Source: Defluviimonas aquaemixtae
GTDB lineage: Bacteria; Pseudomonadota; Alphaproteobacteria; Rhodobacterales; Rhodobacteraceae
Direction: 5' to 3'
NCBI RefSeq assembly: GCF_900302475.1
Contig: NZ_OMOQ01000001.1
Span: 992,001-1,056,000, forward strand
Length of the DNA stretch: 64,000 bases
Numbering within the stretch: position 1 is the first letter of the stretch; the number at the start of each line of letters is the position of its first letter. The notes beneath the pieces are model-generated. The model was given only the letters and a program-made list of their open reading frames with translations. It searched no databases and was not told the origin of the DNA. Position numbers and translations under genes: made by a program. Below are positions 1 through 7,280 of the stretch, in pieces.

Positions 1-390
1 GACCCATCGAAGCGCATCCCTCTACTTTTGAAGCTTCAGGCAGATTGGGGCCCAATCGAACCTCGGATGCGGCGCGGCAATTACCCAATCTCGGTTTGTC
101 GGAGCGGCAAAGACGCTCCAAGATACGCATTTGCCGCTTTGCTCGTCGCTGCCGTGCGGCTTCTCCACAACGGCCAGGGAGTTGCGCTCGCGAGGGGTTC
201 AAGCACATCCAGAATGACAGAAGCGGCTCTTGTTCTAAGGTGCTTGAAGGCCAGGTTGCAACGCCGTCGCCTGACTGTTTCGCGTCCGCAGCTAAAGTCC
301 GCTTCCCGCCGACCCTTCGGAGTGAGCCGGCCACGGTCTGGCTGCCGGGCGAATGTCGGCTACGGCTGAGGGCATCAGCCGCTTTCGCAC

Positions 391-585
391 TTGCGGCGAA
401 TGACGGCTGTGAGACTGCGGATGCGATCGAAAGAGCTGGCCGAGAGCCGGTTGCGTTCTGGCTACCGACGCATCCACCTCCTATTGAGGCTGGAGGTCTG
501 GATGGTGAGCGCCGAGCGCGAAAACGCGTCTATCGGCTATGGGTCGAGGAAGGCTTGCCAAAGCCGACCATCGCGGATCAGCGCG
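391..585 (+). pseudogene. IS3-family transposase (orfB) remnant
   Basis: A short stretch reads like the middle of an IS3-family DDE transposase. One frame gives a segment containing SGYRRIHLLLR, which matches the usual YGYRRIHVLLRREG block. The following KRVYRLWVEEGL block, normally found 15-20 residues later, is in another frame, so at least one frameshift separates them near position 520. No DDE domain, orfA or terminal repeats could be seen around it. It is a dead fragment that marks past insertion at this edge of the window. The rest of the first 690 bases shows no convincing gene. Confidence 0.6.
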
Positions 586-693
586 TTGGTGGGCCTATGA
601 CCTTGCTCATAGTGCGGGTGATGGAAAGCTTCCCCGGTACTCCGGCAGCACGGCGTGCTATTTTAAGATTCTTCCAGATTAGGGGGCGTGGCG

Positions 694-2448
694 ATGGCAC
701 AAGTTCTAAAAGATTGCGATCTGATTATGAAAGGCGGGGTAACCTCGGGCGTCGTCTATCCGGAGGTAATTGCCACGATTGGTGCGACCCATCGGCTGCA
801 TGGCGTTGGAGGTACGTCGGCGGGAGCCATCGCGGCGGCATTTGCCGCGGCAGCCGAATACCGTCGGCAGGAGCGCGAGGAGTGGCAGGGGTTTGATCGG
901 GTGAAGGCCAGTGCGGCTTTCCTCGGGGAAAATACCGCCACGCTGTTCCAGCCCTCGCCTGATCTTTCTCGCTTGTTTTCGTTCCTGGTCGCATTGAACG
1001 CCAGCCTTCCGAAGAACCGCTACCTCAGGAGTGTTTGGGCAGTTGGCAAGGCTTACTGGCCCTTCTCACTGGGCGGCGCAGCTTTGGCGATCATCGCGGT
1101 GTTGCTCATGGGCTGGGCTGGCTGGCACGCTTCTCCACTCGTGCTGATTGTTGTGCTGATCACCGCGTTCTTGGCTGCTGCTGGAGCGGCGGCGCGCGAC
1201 GTGACGGTGCGCCTCCCGAAGGCTGATTGGGGCATCTGCCCGGGCGTTCGGCAATCCGGCCATGAGCAGCCCTCCTTCGGGGAATGGATCGCCGACGAAA
1301 TCCACGAGATCGCCGGGCGTCTTGCTCACGACCCGCCCTTGACAGTGCAAGACATCGAGAGGCACGGGATCCGCATCGGGGCGATGACGACAGACATCAC
1401 CTCACGCCGGCCCTATGAACTGCCTCTGTTCACTGACGAGCACTATTTCAGCCCCTCGGAGTTCCGCCGGATCATGCCCGAAGGGATCGTCGACTTCATG
1501 GTGGCGAGCAGCAACGAGTATTCGGGCGGCGCGGGCCGCGCGCCCACCGACTTGCGCAAGCTGCCAGAGCGCGGGCAGTTCCCGGTGTTCCTGATCGCGC
1601 GGATGAGCCTGAGCTTTCCTGGTCTCATCGCCTCGGTGCCGCTCTATCGGCTGGAGCCGGGGGCAGAAGGAAGCGGGGGGCGCATGGTGCGCTGCCTGTT
1701 CACCGATGGCGGCCTGTCCTCCAATTTCCCAATCCACTTCTTCGACAGCATCCTGCCAAGCCGCCCGACATTCGGCATTGCGCTGGGCGAAGCCGCGGAA
1801 GACGCGGGGGACGAAGCTTCCGCGCGCATCCGTATCGCCAAAGATGACCGGAGCGATCTGGCGCTGCCCTCCGAGCCTCTCGATGGGCTGGCCAAGTTCG
1901 GCTGGGCGCTCTTGGGGACTGCAAAGGACTGGCAGGACACGCTGCAGGCCCGCTTGCCCGGCTACCGGGAACGCAATGTGCACATCCTGCTGAAACCCAA
2001 CGAAGGCGGGCTGAACTTGAACATGGATCCCGAGGTGATCAAAAGGATCGCAAGCTATGGCGGTTTTGCGGCCGGGGCGCTCCTGAACTCTTTCGACTTC
2101 GACGAGCATCGCAAGCTCAGAGCCTCGGTGGCGATGCCGAAGGTCGCGGACATGCTGAAGCAGGTGAAGGAGAAGCTGGAAGGCGCACCGGCGGGAGCCG
2201 CGCCCTACCGCGATCTCCTGGCCAGCCCAACGCCTGCGGCGCTGCCAGACATCGGCCCCGCCTGGCAGAAGGATGTGCTCCTGCCCTTCATGGAAGGGCT
2301 CGCGGACTTGTCCGGCCGGCCGGACGGACTGGACGGAAAGCCGTTCGAGGGGATCCTCGCGGGGATGAGGCTGCGCGCCAATTCGGGCCGCCGCCCGCCG
2401 GCACTGACTTCCGGGGCGCAAAGAGCGGAGGGGGTGCGGGCACCTTAG
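694..2448 (+). CDS. Patatin-like phospholipase with internal membrane hairpin
   Basis: A 584-residue patatin-family lipid acyl hydrolase homologue. The nucleophile elbow GTSAG is at residues 40-44 (Ser42), a glycine-rich KGGVTSG loop lies near residue 12, and the second half of the Ser-Asp dyad is the TDGG motif near residue 338. Between them, at roughly residues 112-165, are two strongly hydrophobic segments separated by a short turn, so the protein is probably membrane-anchored. ATG at 694 is preferred to the GTG at 688 because the AGGGGG ribosome binding site at 681-686 is correctly spaced only for 694. It stands alone beside a transposase remnant. Some patatins act in phage defence (CapV-type), but no cyclase or other defence partner is visible, so the role is unknown. 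Confidence 0.8.
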   Translation: MAQVLKDCDLIMKGGVTSGVVYPEVIATIGATHRLHGVGGTSAGAIAAAFAAAAEYRRQEREEWQGFDRVKASAAFLGENTATLFQPSPDLSRLFSFLVALNASLPKNRYLRSVWAVGKAYWPFSLGGAALAIIAVLLMGWAGWHASPLVLIVVLITAFLAAAGAAARDVTVRLPKADWGICPGVRQSGHEQPSFGEWIADEIHEIAGRLAHDPPLTVQDIERHGIRIGAMTTDITSRRPYELPLFTDEHYFSPSEFRRIMPEGIVDFMVASSNEYSGGAGRAPTDLRKLPERGQFPVFLIARMSLSFPGLIASVPLYRLEPGAEGSGGRMVRCLFTDGGLSSNFPIHFFDSILPSRPTFGIALGEAAEDAGDEASARIRIAKDDRSDLALPSEPLDGLAKFGWALLGTAKDWQDTLQARLPGYRERNVHILLKPNEGGLNLNMDPEVIKRIASYGGFAAGALLNSFDFDEHRKLRASVAMPKVADMLKQVKEKLEGAPAGAAPYRDLLASPTPAALPDIGPAWQKDVLLPFMEGLADLSGRPDGLDGKPFEGILAGMRLRANSGRRPPALTSGAQRAEGVRAP

Positions 2449-2502
2449 TCGCACCTGCTCTACACCGCTTGGGCAGATCGAAAGAGGCACGCCTTTTGTT
2501 CT

Positions 2503-2745
2503 CTATCCTTCTCGGCTCGAGATAACGCCGACCTTTCGTAGTTTCGCCACCAATCCCCTCAGCTGGGCATATTCGTTCGAGCGAAGCCCATATTTGTAGT
2601 TGGGATGGTTCAGCCCCGGCTTCGCACCGCCGCGTGCGCCGTGCATTCTGCATACTGTCCAACCTCGTACGGCTGACGCGCGACAACGGCTCTTCGTCGA
2701 CTTGCTGGTCGCAGTGCAGCGAGCAGCAGAATGCGCGCTGTGCAT
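2503..2745 (-). CDS. Small HGG-type (phage/mobile-associated) protein
   Basis: An 80-residue Cys- and Arg-rich protein. It contains RCRASAVRGWTVCRMHG followed by a glycine-rich segment and NHPNYKYGLRS, the pattern of short conserved alphaproteobacterial proteins carrying a CxMHGG-like motif, which often lie in prophages and genomic islands. The ATG at 2745 lies four bases after the stop codon of the upstream reading frame (TAA CCCC ATG), so translation is probably coupled. The longer open frame to 2877 overlaps that upstream gene in another frame and is not favoured. Function is unknown; a DNA-binding or packaging role is only a guess. Confidence 0.6.
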   Translation of the reverse strand: MHSAHSAARCTATSKSTKSRCRASAVRGWTVCRMHGARGGAKPGLNHPNYKYGLRSNEYAQLRGLVAKLRKVGVISSREG

Positions 2746-2749
2746 GGGG

Positions 2750-2956
2750 TTATCGCTGTTTTCCACGCTTCCCCCCTGAGACGTTGCCAACGACTGCTTG
2801 CCCGCCCGCATTGACCGTAACATGCTCGACGCGGACGGTTTGAGAGCCTCCCGTTCGGTAGCGGCGAAGCTGGTCAACCCGCGCCATGAAGGTGCGCGCC
2901 TGCCGGTTCATGATACGCTCGTAGGCCTTCCGCGCCTCAATGCCGCTTTGGTCCAC
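2750..2956 (-). pseudogene. C-terminal fragment of the HGG partner protein
   Basis: A 68-residue frame (GTG start) with ARTFMARVDQLRRYR and the tail VRVEHVTVNAGGQAVVGNV. That tail is typical of a conserved alphaproteobacterial protein encoded directly upstream of HGG-type genes. Family members are usually roughly twice as long, and the open frame here runs back only to about position 3019 before a stop, so the N-terminal half appears to have been lost. The C-terminal pairing with the downstream gene is intact. Confidence 0.5.
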
Positions 2957-2959
2957 CCC

Positions 2960-3344
2960 AACATCTGGTAGCGGATGAGGCGCTCTGATTCTGTGTGAAA
3001 TTCAGTGAACTCGTAATGTCGTTTTCAGACAGTACTTTGAAGACAGCCTGACGCTGACTAATCCCTAGATATGTGGGCATTAAGTTCGCTCTGCCGGCAC
3101 CACTTTCTCCACGATAGGCGCTGAAGCTGAATGGGGAAGGCCCGCTCGCATGAGAATCGGCGCGGTCTGCCAAGTTGTGGAATCAGGCAGGACTGTGGCG
3201 GATTGCCCAATGCTCCTGTCTCAATCAGGTGCGCGGCACGGCTTTTGTTTCGTGATATCGATTGAGGCATGACAAAAGAGACAAGTTCCACCCAAGGTGG
3301 AATCGCGGTAGACATGAACTCGTTGAATAATCGATGGATTTGAG
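2960..3344. other. Gene-free stretch
   Basis: No open frame here resembles a known protein, and base composition is less GC-rich than in the genes around it. It separates the degraded mobile pair from the pxpA region and is probably scar tissue of the accessory segment. Confidence 0.4.
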
Positions 3345-3515
3345 ATGAGTGACGTAACGAGTTCAGCTGTATTCCCGGATCTGGTTTCGCCTTCTGAGTT
3401 TGAGAAGGCGGGACCGGACCAGGGGGCGCAGCATCCCGGAAACCTATTTATCACGGCGCTAGAGATCCTGAGCGCCGGGGCGATGTTCGTCGCCGTCTTC
3501 CTGCTGAACGTCTAG
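3345..3515 (+). CDS. Possible small single-helix membrane protein
   Basis: A 56-residue frame from ATG 3345 to TAG 3513-3515. The first 32 residues are polar. The last 24 (NLFITALEILSAGAMFVAVF and a few more) form one good transmembrane helix, suggesting a tail-anchored protein. No strong ribosome binding site precedes the ATG, and no homologue is recognised. It converges on pxpA. It may be a real microprotein or the end of a lost gene. Confidence 0.3.
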   Translation: MSDVTSSAVFPDLVSPSEFEKAGPDQGAQHPGNLFITALEILSAGAMFVAVFLLNV

Positions 3516-3591
3516 GGCCGGACGGCCCGAATTGAGGCGACCGACATTCCCGGTAGTTCTTCGAAGATAGCGCGCCAGCCGTGACGCGGCA

Positions 3592-4362
3592 TCACGCGAA
3601 GTTTTTCACAGCGATCCCGCCCGCCTCGAGCGCCGACCGCACCTGTCCGGCGAGCGCGACCGCCGTCGGCGTGTCACTGTGCACACAGATCGAGTCGATA
3701 GGCGTTTTGAGCCGCTTGCCCGATGCCGTCTCGATCGCGCCGTCCGAGACCATGCGGACGATGCGGGCCGAGGCTTCGTCGGGGTCGTGGATCACCGCGC
3801 CGGGAAGCGACCGGCTGACGAGCTGGCCCTCGTCGGTATAGGCGCGGTCGGCGAAGATTTCGTGCCGCGCCTGAAGCCTTGCCTCCTCAGCCGCCCGCAC
3901 CTGTTCGCTCCGCGCGATGCACAGGAGGATCAGCGAAGGATCGACCGCGGACACCGCGCGCGCGACGGCGCGCGCCACATCGGCATCCGCCGCGCTGAGA
4001 TTGCCGAGCGCGCCATGCGCCTTCACATAAGTGATCTTGTGGCCGGCATAGGTTGCAAGCGCTTGCGCAGCGCCGATCTGGTAGGCGACGAAGCGCTCGA
4101 TCTCGCCGGTCGAGTGCGGAATGACGCGTCGCCCGAAGCCCCATAGGTCGGCGTAGCCGGGATGCGCGCCGATGGCCACGCCACGCTCTTTCGCGGTGCG
4201 GAATGTTCGGGCCATTATGTCGGGATCGCCCGCGTGAAATCCGCACGCGACATTGGCGGAAGTCACGATCTTCAGGATCGCGTCGTCGTCGCCCATGCGG
4301 TAGCTGCCGAAGCCCTCGCCCATGTCGGAGTTCAGATCGACGGTTCGGACGGCTTCGGTCAT
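3592..4362 (-). CDS. pxpA: 5-oxoprolinase subunit A (LamB/YcsF family)
   Basis: A 256-residue protein of the expected length for PxpA, which with PxpB and PxpC hydrolyses 5-oxoproline to glutamate using ATP. The N-terminus VDLNSDMGEGFG, the ANVACGFHAGDP block and GAHPGYAD are characteristic of the LamB/YcsF family. A good AGGAGA ribosome binding site precedes the ATG. It lies 68 bases downstream of an ABC transporter permease on the same strand and may share its transcript. PxpB and PxpC are not in the window, which is unusual because the three genes normally lie together. Confidence 0.93.
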   Translation of the reverse strand: MTEAVRTVDLNSDMGEGFGSYRMGDDDAILKIVTSANVACGFHAGDPDIMARTFRTAKERGVAIGAHPGYADLWGFGRRVIPHSTGEIERFVAYQIGAAQALATYAGHKITYVKAHGALGNLSAADADVARAVARAVSAVDPSLILLCIARSEQVRAAEEARLQARHEIFADRAYTDEGQLVSRSLPGAVIHDPDEASARIVRMVSDGAIETASGKRLKTPIDSICVHSDTPTAVALAGQVRSALEAGGIAVKNFA

Positions 4363-4430
4363 GGCGGATCTCCTGCAGCTGCGGCTTGGTCCGCCTCAAG
4401 CTACACGGAACGCCGCGAAACGGAAGCCGG

Positions 4431-5222
4431 TCAGCCCTTGTGCCGCATCGTCCCGCGCGCCGGATCGTAACCCCAGAGCGCGGCGGCCCCGAAGACGGCG
4501 AGCGCGACCAGCACCCAGCCGAGGGCGGGCAGGTTCCACTGGCCGTAGAGCGCGAAGCGGATCAGCTCGACCGCATGGGTGAAGGGGTTGGCGGCGCAGA
4601 CGTCGCGGAGGAAGGGCGAGGCTTCGGCCATCTTCCACAGGGGGTAGAGCGCCGACGAGAGGAAGAACATCGGGAAGATGACGAAGTTCATCACGCCCGC
4701 GAAGTTCTCCAACTGACGCACGAAGGACGACAGCATCAGCCCGAGCGCCCCGAGCATGAGCGCCGCGACGAACATCGCCGGCAGCGCGGCGAGGTATCCG
4801 ATCCACTCCATGCGGATGCCGTAAAGCGCGGCGATGGCGAGGAAGGCGTAGGCCTGCAAGACCGAGATGCAGCTGCCCGCGATCAGCTTCGAGGTCAGGA
4901 GCCACCAGCGCGGGCGGGGCGAGGTCAGGAGAAGCCGCATCGACCCCATCTCGCGGTCGTAGACGAGGCTCAAGGAGGACTGCATGCCGTTGAAGAGAAG
5001 GATCATGCCGCAGAGCCCCGGCACGATGTAGACCTCGTAGAGCACATAGGTCTGATAGGGCGGGATGATCGACAGGCCGAGCGCCGCGCGGAATCCCGCC
5101 GCGAAGATGAAGAGCCAGACGAGCGGCCGGACGAGCGCCGCGACGAGCCGCCCGCGCTGGCCGAGAAACCGCAGCCCCTCGCGCCAGAGGATCGCGACGA
5201 GGGCGACGAAAGCCGCTCTCAC
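4431..5222 (-). CDS. ABC-2 type transporter permease
   Basis: A 263-residue integral membrane protein with about six hydrophobic helices. It has the ABC-2 permease signature around SSLSLVYDREMGSMRLLLTS, the coupling loop after helix 2, and an FVIFPMFFLSSALYP helix near the C-terminus. Its ATG overlaps the stop codon of the ATPase gene by four bases. The pair resembles two-component ABC-2 exporters found beside PQQ-dependent alcohol oxidation genes, although no such enzyme is nearby. The substrate is unknown. Confidence 0.88.
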   Translation of the reverse strand: MRAAFVALVAILWREGLRFLGQRGRLVAALVRPLVWLFIFAAGFRAALGLSIIPPYQTYVLYEVYIVPGLCGMILLFNGMQSSLSLVYDREMGSMRLLLTSPRPRWWLLTSKLIAGSCISVLQAYAFLAIAALYGIRMEWIGYLAALPAMFVAALMLGALGLMLSSFVRQLENFAGVMNFVIFPMFFLSSALYPLWKMAEASPFLRDVCAANPFTHAVELIRFALYGQWNLPALGWVLVALAVFGAAALWGYDPARGTMRHKG

Positions 5223-5923
5223 GCCGTCTCTCCCGTCAGTTCGAGAAAACGCCGGGTGACGTCCGTTCCTGCCGGGCCGTCCGAAAGGACGCGGCCCTTG
5301 TGCAGGATGACGAGCTGGTCGTCGGGCCGCACTTCGTCGGTCAGATGCGTGGCCCAGAGGACCGTCAGCCCGTCCTCCGCCGCGAGGCTGTGCACGTGAT
5401 CGGTGATCGCCGCGCGTGTCGCGGCGTCGAGCCCAACCGTCGGTTCGTCCAGGAGGAGGATGTCGGGCCGGTGGATTAGCGCGCGCGCGATCTCCATCCG
5501 CCGCCGGTGACCGCCGTTCAGCGCGCGCGCCTTTTCGCCAGCGCGCTCGGCCATGCCGAGCCGGTCGAGCGCGGCCTCCGCCCTTTCCGCCGCCTCGCGC
5601 CCGGACAGCCCGTGCAGCGCCGCGAAGTAAAGGAGGTTGCGCTGCACCGTCAGGTCAAGGTCGAGCGTGGGCTGTTGGAAGACGACGCCGATCCGCGCGA
5701 GCGCGGCGCGCGGCGCGCGCGCAAGGTCATGCCCGGCGACGGTGATCTTACCTTCCCTGGTCGTGAACAGGCGCGTCAGCAGCGCAAAAAGCGTGGACTT
5801 GCCTGCGCCGTTCGGTCCGAGCAGCGCGCAGAACCGGCCCGCAGGCACCGAGAACGTCACGCCGTCCAGGGCCCGCTTGGTCCCGTAGGAATAGCCAAGG
5901 TTGCTGATGGTCAGTCCGCTCAC
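5219..5923 (-). CDS. ABC transporter ATP-binding protein
   Basis: A 234-residue ATPase with Walker A (GPNGAGKST, about residues 35-43), Q-loop VVFQQPTLD, Walker B ILLLDEPTVGLD and a switch histidine in WATHLTDE. The ABC signature is LNGGH rather than LSGGQ, a variant seen in ABC-2 exporter ATPases. The start is GTG at 5923, behind an AGGGGA sequence. Together with the overlapping permease it forms one export system; the cargo cannot be told from sequence. A DRA-type export role is only one possibility. Confidence 0.9.
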   Translation of the reverse strand: MSGLTISNLGYSYGTKRALDGVTFSVPAGRFCALLGPNGAGKSTLFALLTRLFTTREGKITVAGHDLARAPRAALARIGVVFQQPTLDLDLTVQRNLLYFAALHGLSGREAAERAEAALDRLGMAERAGEKARALNGGHRRRMEIARALIHRPDILLLDEPTVGLDAATRAAITDHVHSLAAEDGLTVLWATHLTDEVRPDDQLVILHKGRVLSDGPAGTDVTRRFLELTGETA

Positions 5924-6211
5924 CCGGTGATGATCCCCTGCCTTCGCCTCGCGCTCGATAGTCCGGCGTCGTCAGATCGTAGCGTCTGTGTCCGTTCGCG
6001 ACAAAGCCCATTTCCATGGCCGCCGCTACCGGTCACTCAGCCCTGCCGGGCAGCGAAATGCGCGTCTGCCCTCCGGGGCGCCCAGCAGCCCCGAGCGATT
6101 GTCGTTCAACTGTCTGATTCCTTGGAAAGTTGCCAGTGACAACCGCGACTAAGGTCAGATAGCCTGTGGCGACGGTTCGCCGTAAGCTGATGCGGAGTCG
6201 GGGGGGCAAGC

Positions 6212-6745
6212 ATGCAGTTGAATGACTACCGCAACATCGCTGCCGATCTCGGCACGGTCTGGTCGGCCATCCTCGATCCCGAGGTCCTGAAAGCCTGCAT
6301 TCCGGGGTGCGAGAGCATGGCCGGCTCGCCTGAAGAAGGCTACGAGGCTGTGGTCGTGCAGAAAGTCGGCCCGGTGAAGGCGCGCTTCACAGGCCTGGTC
6401 ACGCTTTCAGACATGGTGCCTGGCGAGGCGGTGACGATCGAGGGCGAGGGCAAGGGCGGTCCGGCGGGATTCGCGAAGGGCGGTGCCAAGGTGACGCTCG
6501 CGCCCGAAGGCGGAGGCACACGGCTTTCCTACGAAGTCGAGGCGCGGGTTGGCGGCAAGCTCGCCCAACTTGGCAGCCGCATCATCGACGGATTTGCAAA
6601 GAAGATGGCCGACCAGTTCTTCGAGCGCTTCAAGGAGGCTGTCGAGGGGCCGGTCGACGCGAAGAAGGACGGGCCGCCGGAGGTTGGGGCGTCCGAGGAT
6701 GGCGGAGCGAAAAAGGGATGGTTCCAACGCGCACTGCGCCGCTGA
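6212..6745 (+). CDS. coxG: CO dehydrogenase subunit G-like protein (SRPBCC fold)
   Basis: A 177-residue CoxG-family protein whose N-terminal 150 residues form the SRPBCC lipid/ligand-binding fold. The family marks are [15 protein letters not shown] near residue 26 and [20 protein letters not shown] near residue 110. The C-terminus is a charged linker ending in WFQRALRR. In carboxydotrophs CoxG helps tether CO dehydrogenase to the cytoplasmic membrane. Here it is the first gene of a four-gene coxGSLM operon and lies 38 bases upstream of coxS. Confidence 0.88.
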   Translation: MQLNDYRNIAADLGTVWSAILDPEVLKACIPGCESMAGSPEEGYEAVVVQKVGPVKARFTGLVTLSDMVPGEAVTIEGEGKGGPAGFAKGGAKVTLAPEGGGTRLSYEVEARVGGKLAQLGSRIIDGFAKKMADQFFERFKEAVEGPVDAKKDGPPEVGASEDGGAKKGWFQRALRR

Positions 6746-6783
6746 GCGGAAGGCAAACAAATAATACCAATAGGGAGGAGCGA

Positions 6784-7269
6784 ATGACACAAGTCACGAT
6801 GACCGTGAACGGCAAGTCCGTCTCGGGTGAGGTGGAGGGGCGCACGCTTCTGTCCGCCTTTCTGCGCGAGGGGCTTGTGCTGACGGGCACGCATGTGGGC
6901 TGCGACACGGCGCAATGCGGCGCCTGCGTTGTCCATGTCGATGGCCGCGCGGTGAAAAGCTGCAACGTGTTTGCCGCCGATCTCGAAGGTGCCAAGGTCA
7001 CGACGATCGAGGGGATGGCGAACGCCGATGGCTCGCTCTCGGCTATTCAGAAGGCCTTTCAGGACCATCACGGCCTGCAATGCGGATTCTGCACACCGGG
7101 CATGGTGATGTCGGCCGCCGCGCTTCTGGCCGAGAACCCCAAACCGAGCGAGGCCGAGATACGCCACTATCTCGAAGGCAATATCTGCCGTTGCACGGGC
7201 TACCACAACATCGTCAAGGCGGTCCTGGCCGCGTCCGGGCAGGACGCAGGCAGGATGGCGGCCGAGTAA
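6784..7269 (+). CDS. coxS: Molybdenum hydroxylase small subunit, 2x[2Fe-2S]
   Basis: A 161-residue iron-sulfur subunit. The N-terminal plant ferredoxin-like domain has [10 protein letters not shown] plus a later Cys, and the C-terminal all-helical domain has CGFC and CRCTGYHN, giving eight cluster cysteines. The ATG follows a perfect GGAGGAG site, so the longer upstream frame (which overlaps coxG) is not used. It transfers electrons from the molybdopterin site of the large subunit to FAD in the medium subunit. Confidence 0.92.
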   Translation: MTQVTMTVNGKSVSGEVEGRTLLSAFLREGLVLTGTHVGCDTAQCGACVVHVDGRAVKSCNVFAADLEGAKVTTIEGMANADGSLSAIQKAFQDHHGLQCGFCTPGMVMSAAALLAENPKPSEAEIRHYLEGNICRCTGYHNIVKAVLAASGQDAGRMAAE

Positions 7270-7280
7270 GGGAGGGGAAC

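Noticed and set aside
45..896. A 283-codon plus-strand open frame
   Set aside because: It overlaps the start of the patatin gene and has no protein-like features, apart from a short transposase-like block that is part of the IS3 remnant.
4203..5399. A 398-codon plus-strand open frame opposite the ABC genes
   Set aside because: It is Arg-rich and low complexity, the typical antisense shadow of GC-rich genes; the ABC transporter on the other strand is clearly real.
6915..7280. Upstream extension of coxL
   Set aside because: It overlaps coxS in another frame. The ATG at 7281 has a perfect ribosome binding site and matches the family N-terminus.
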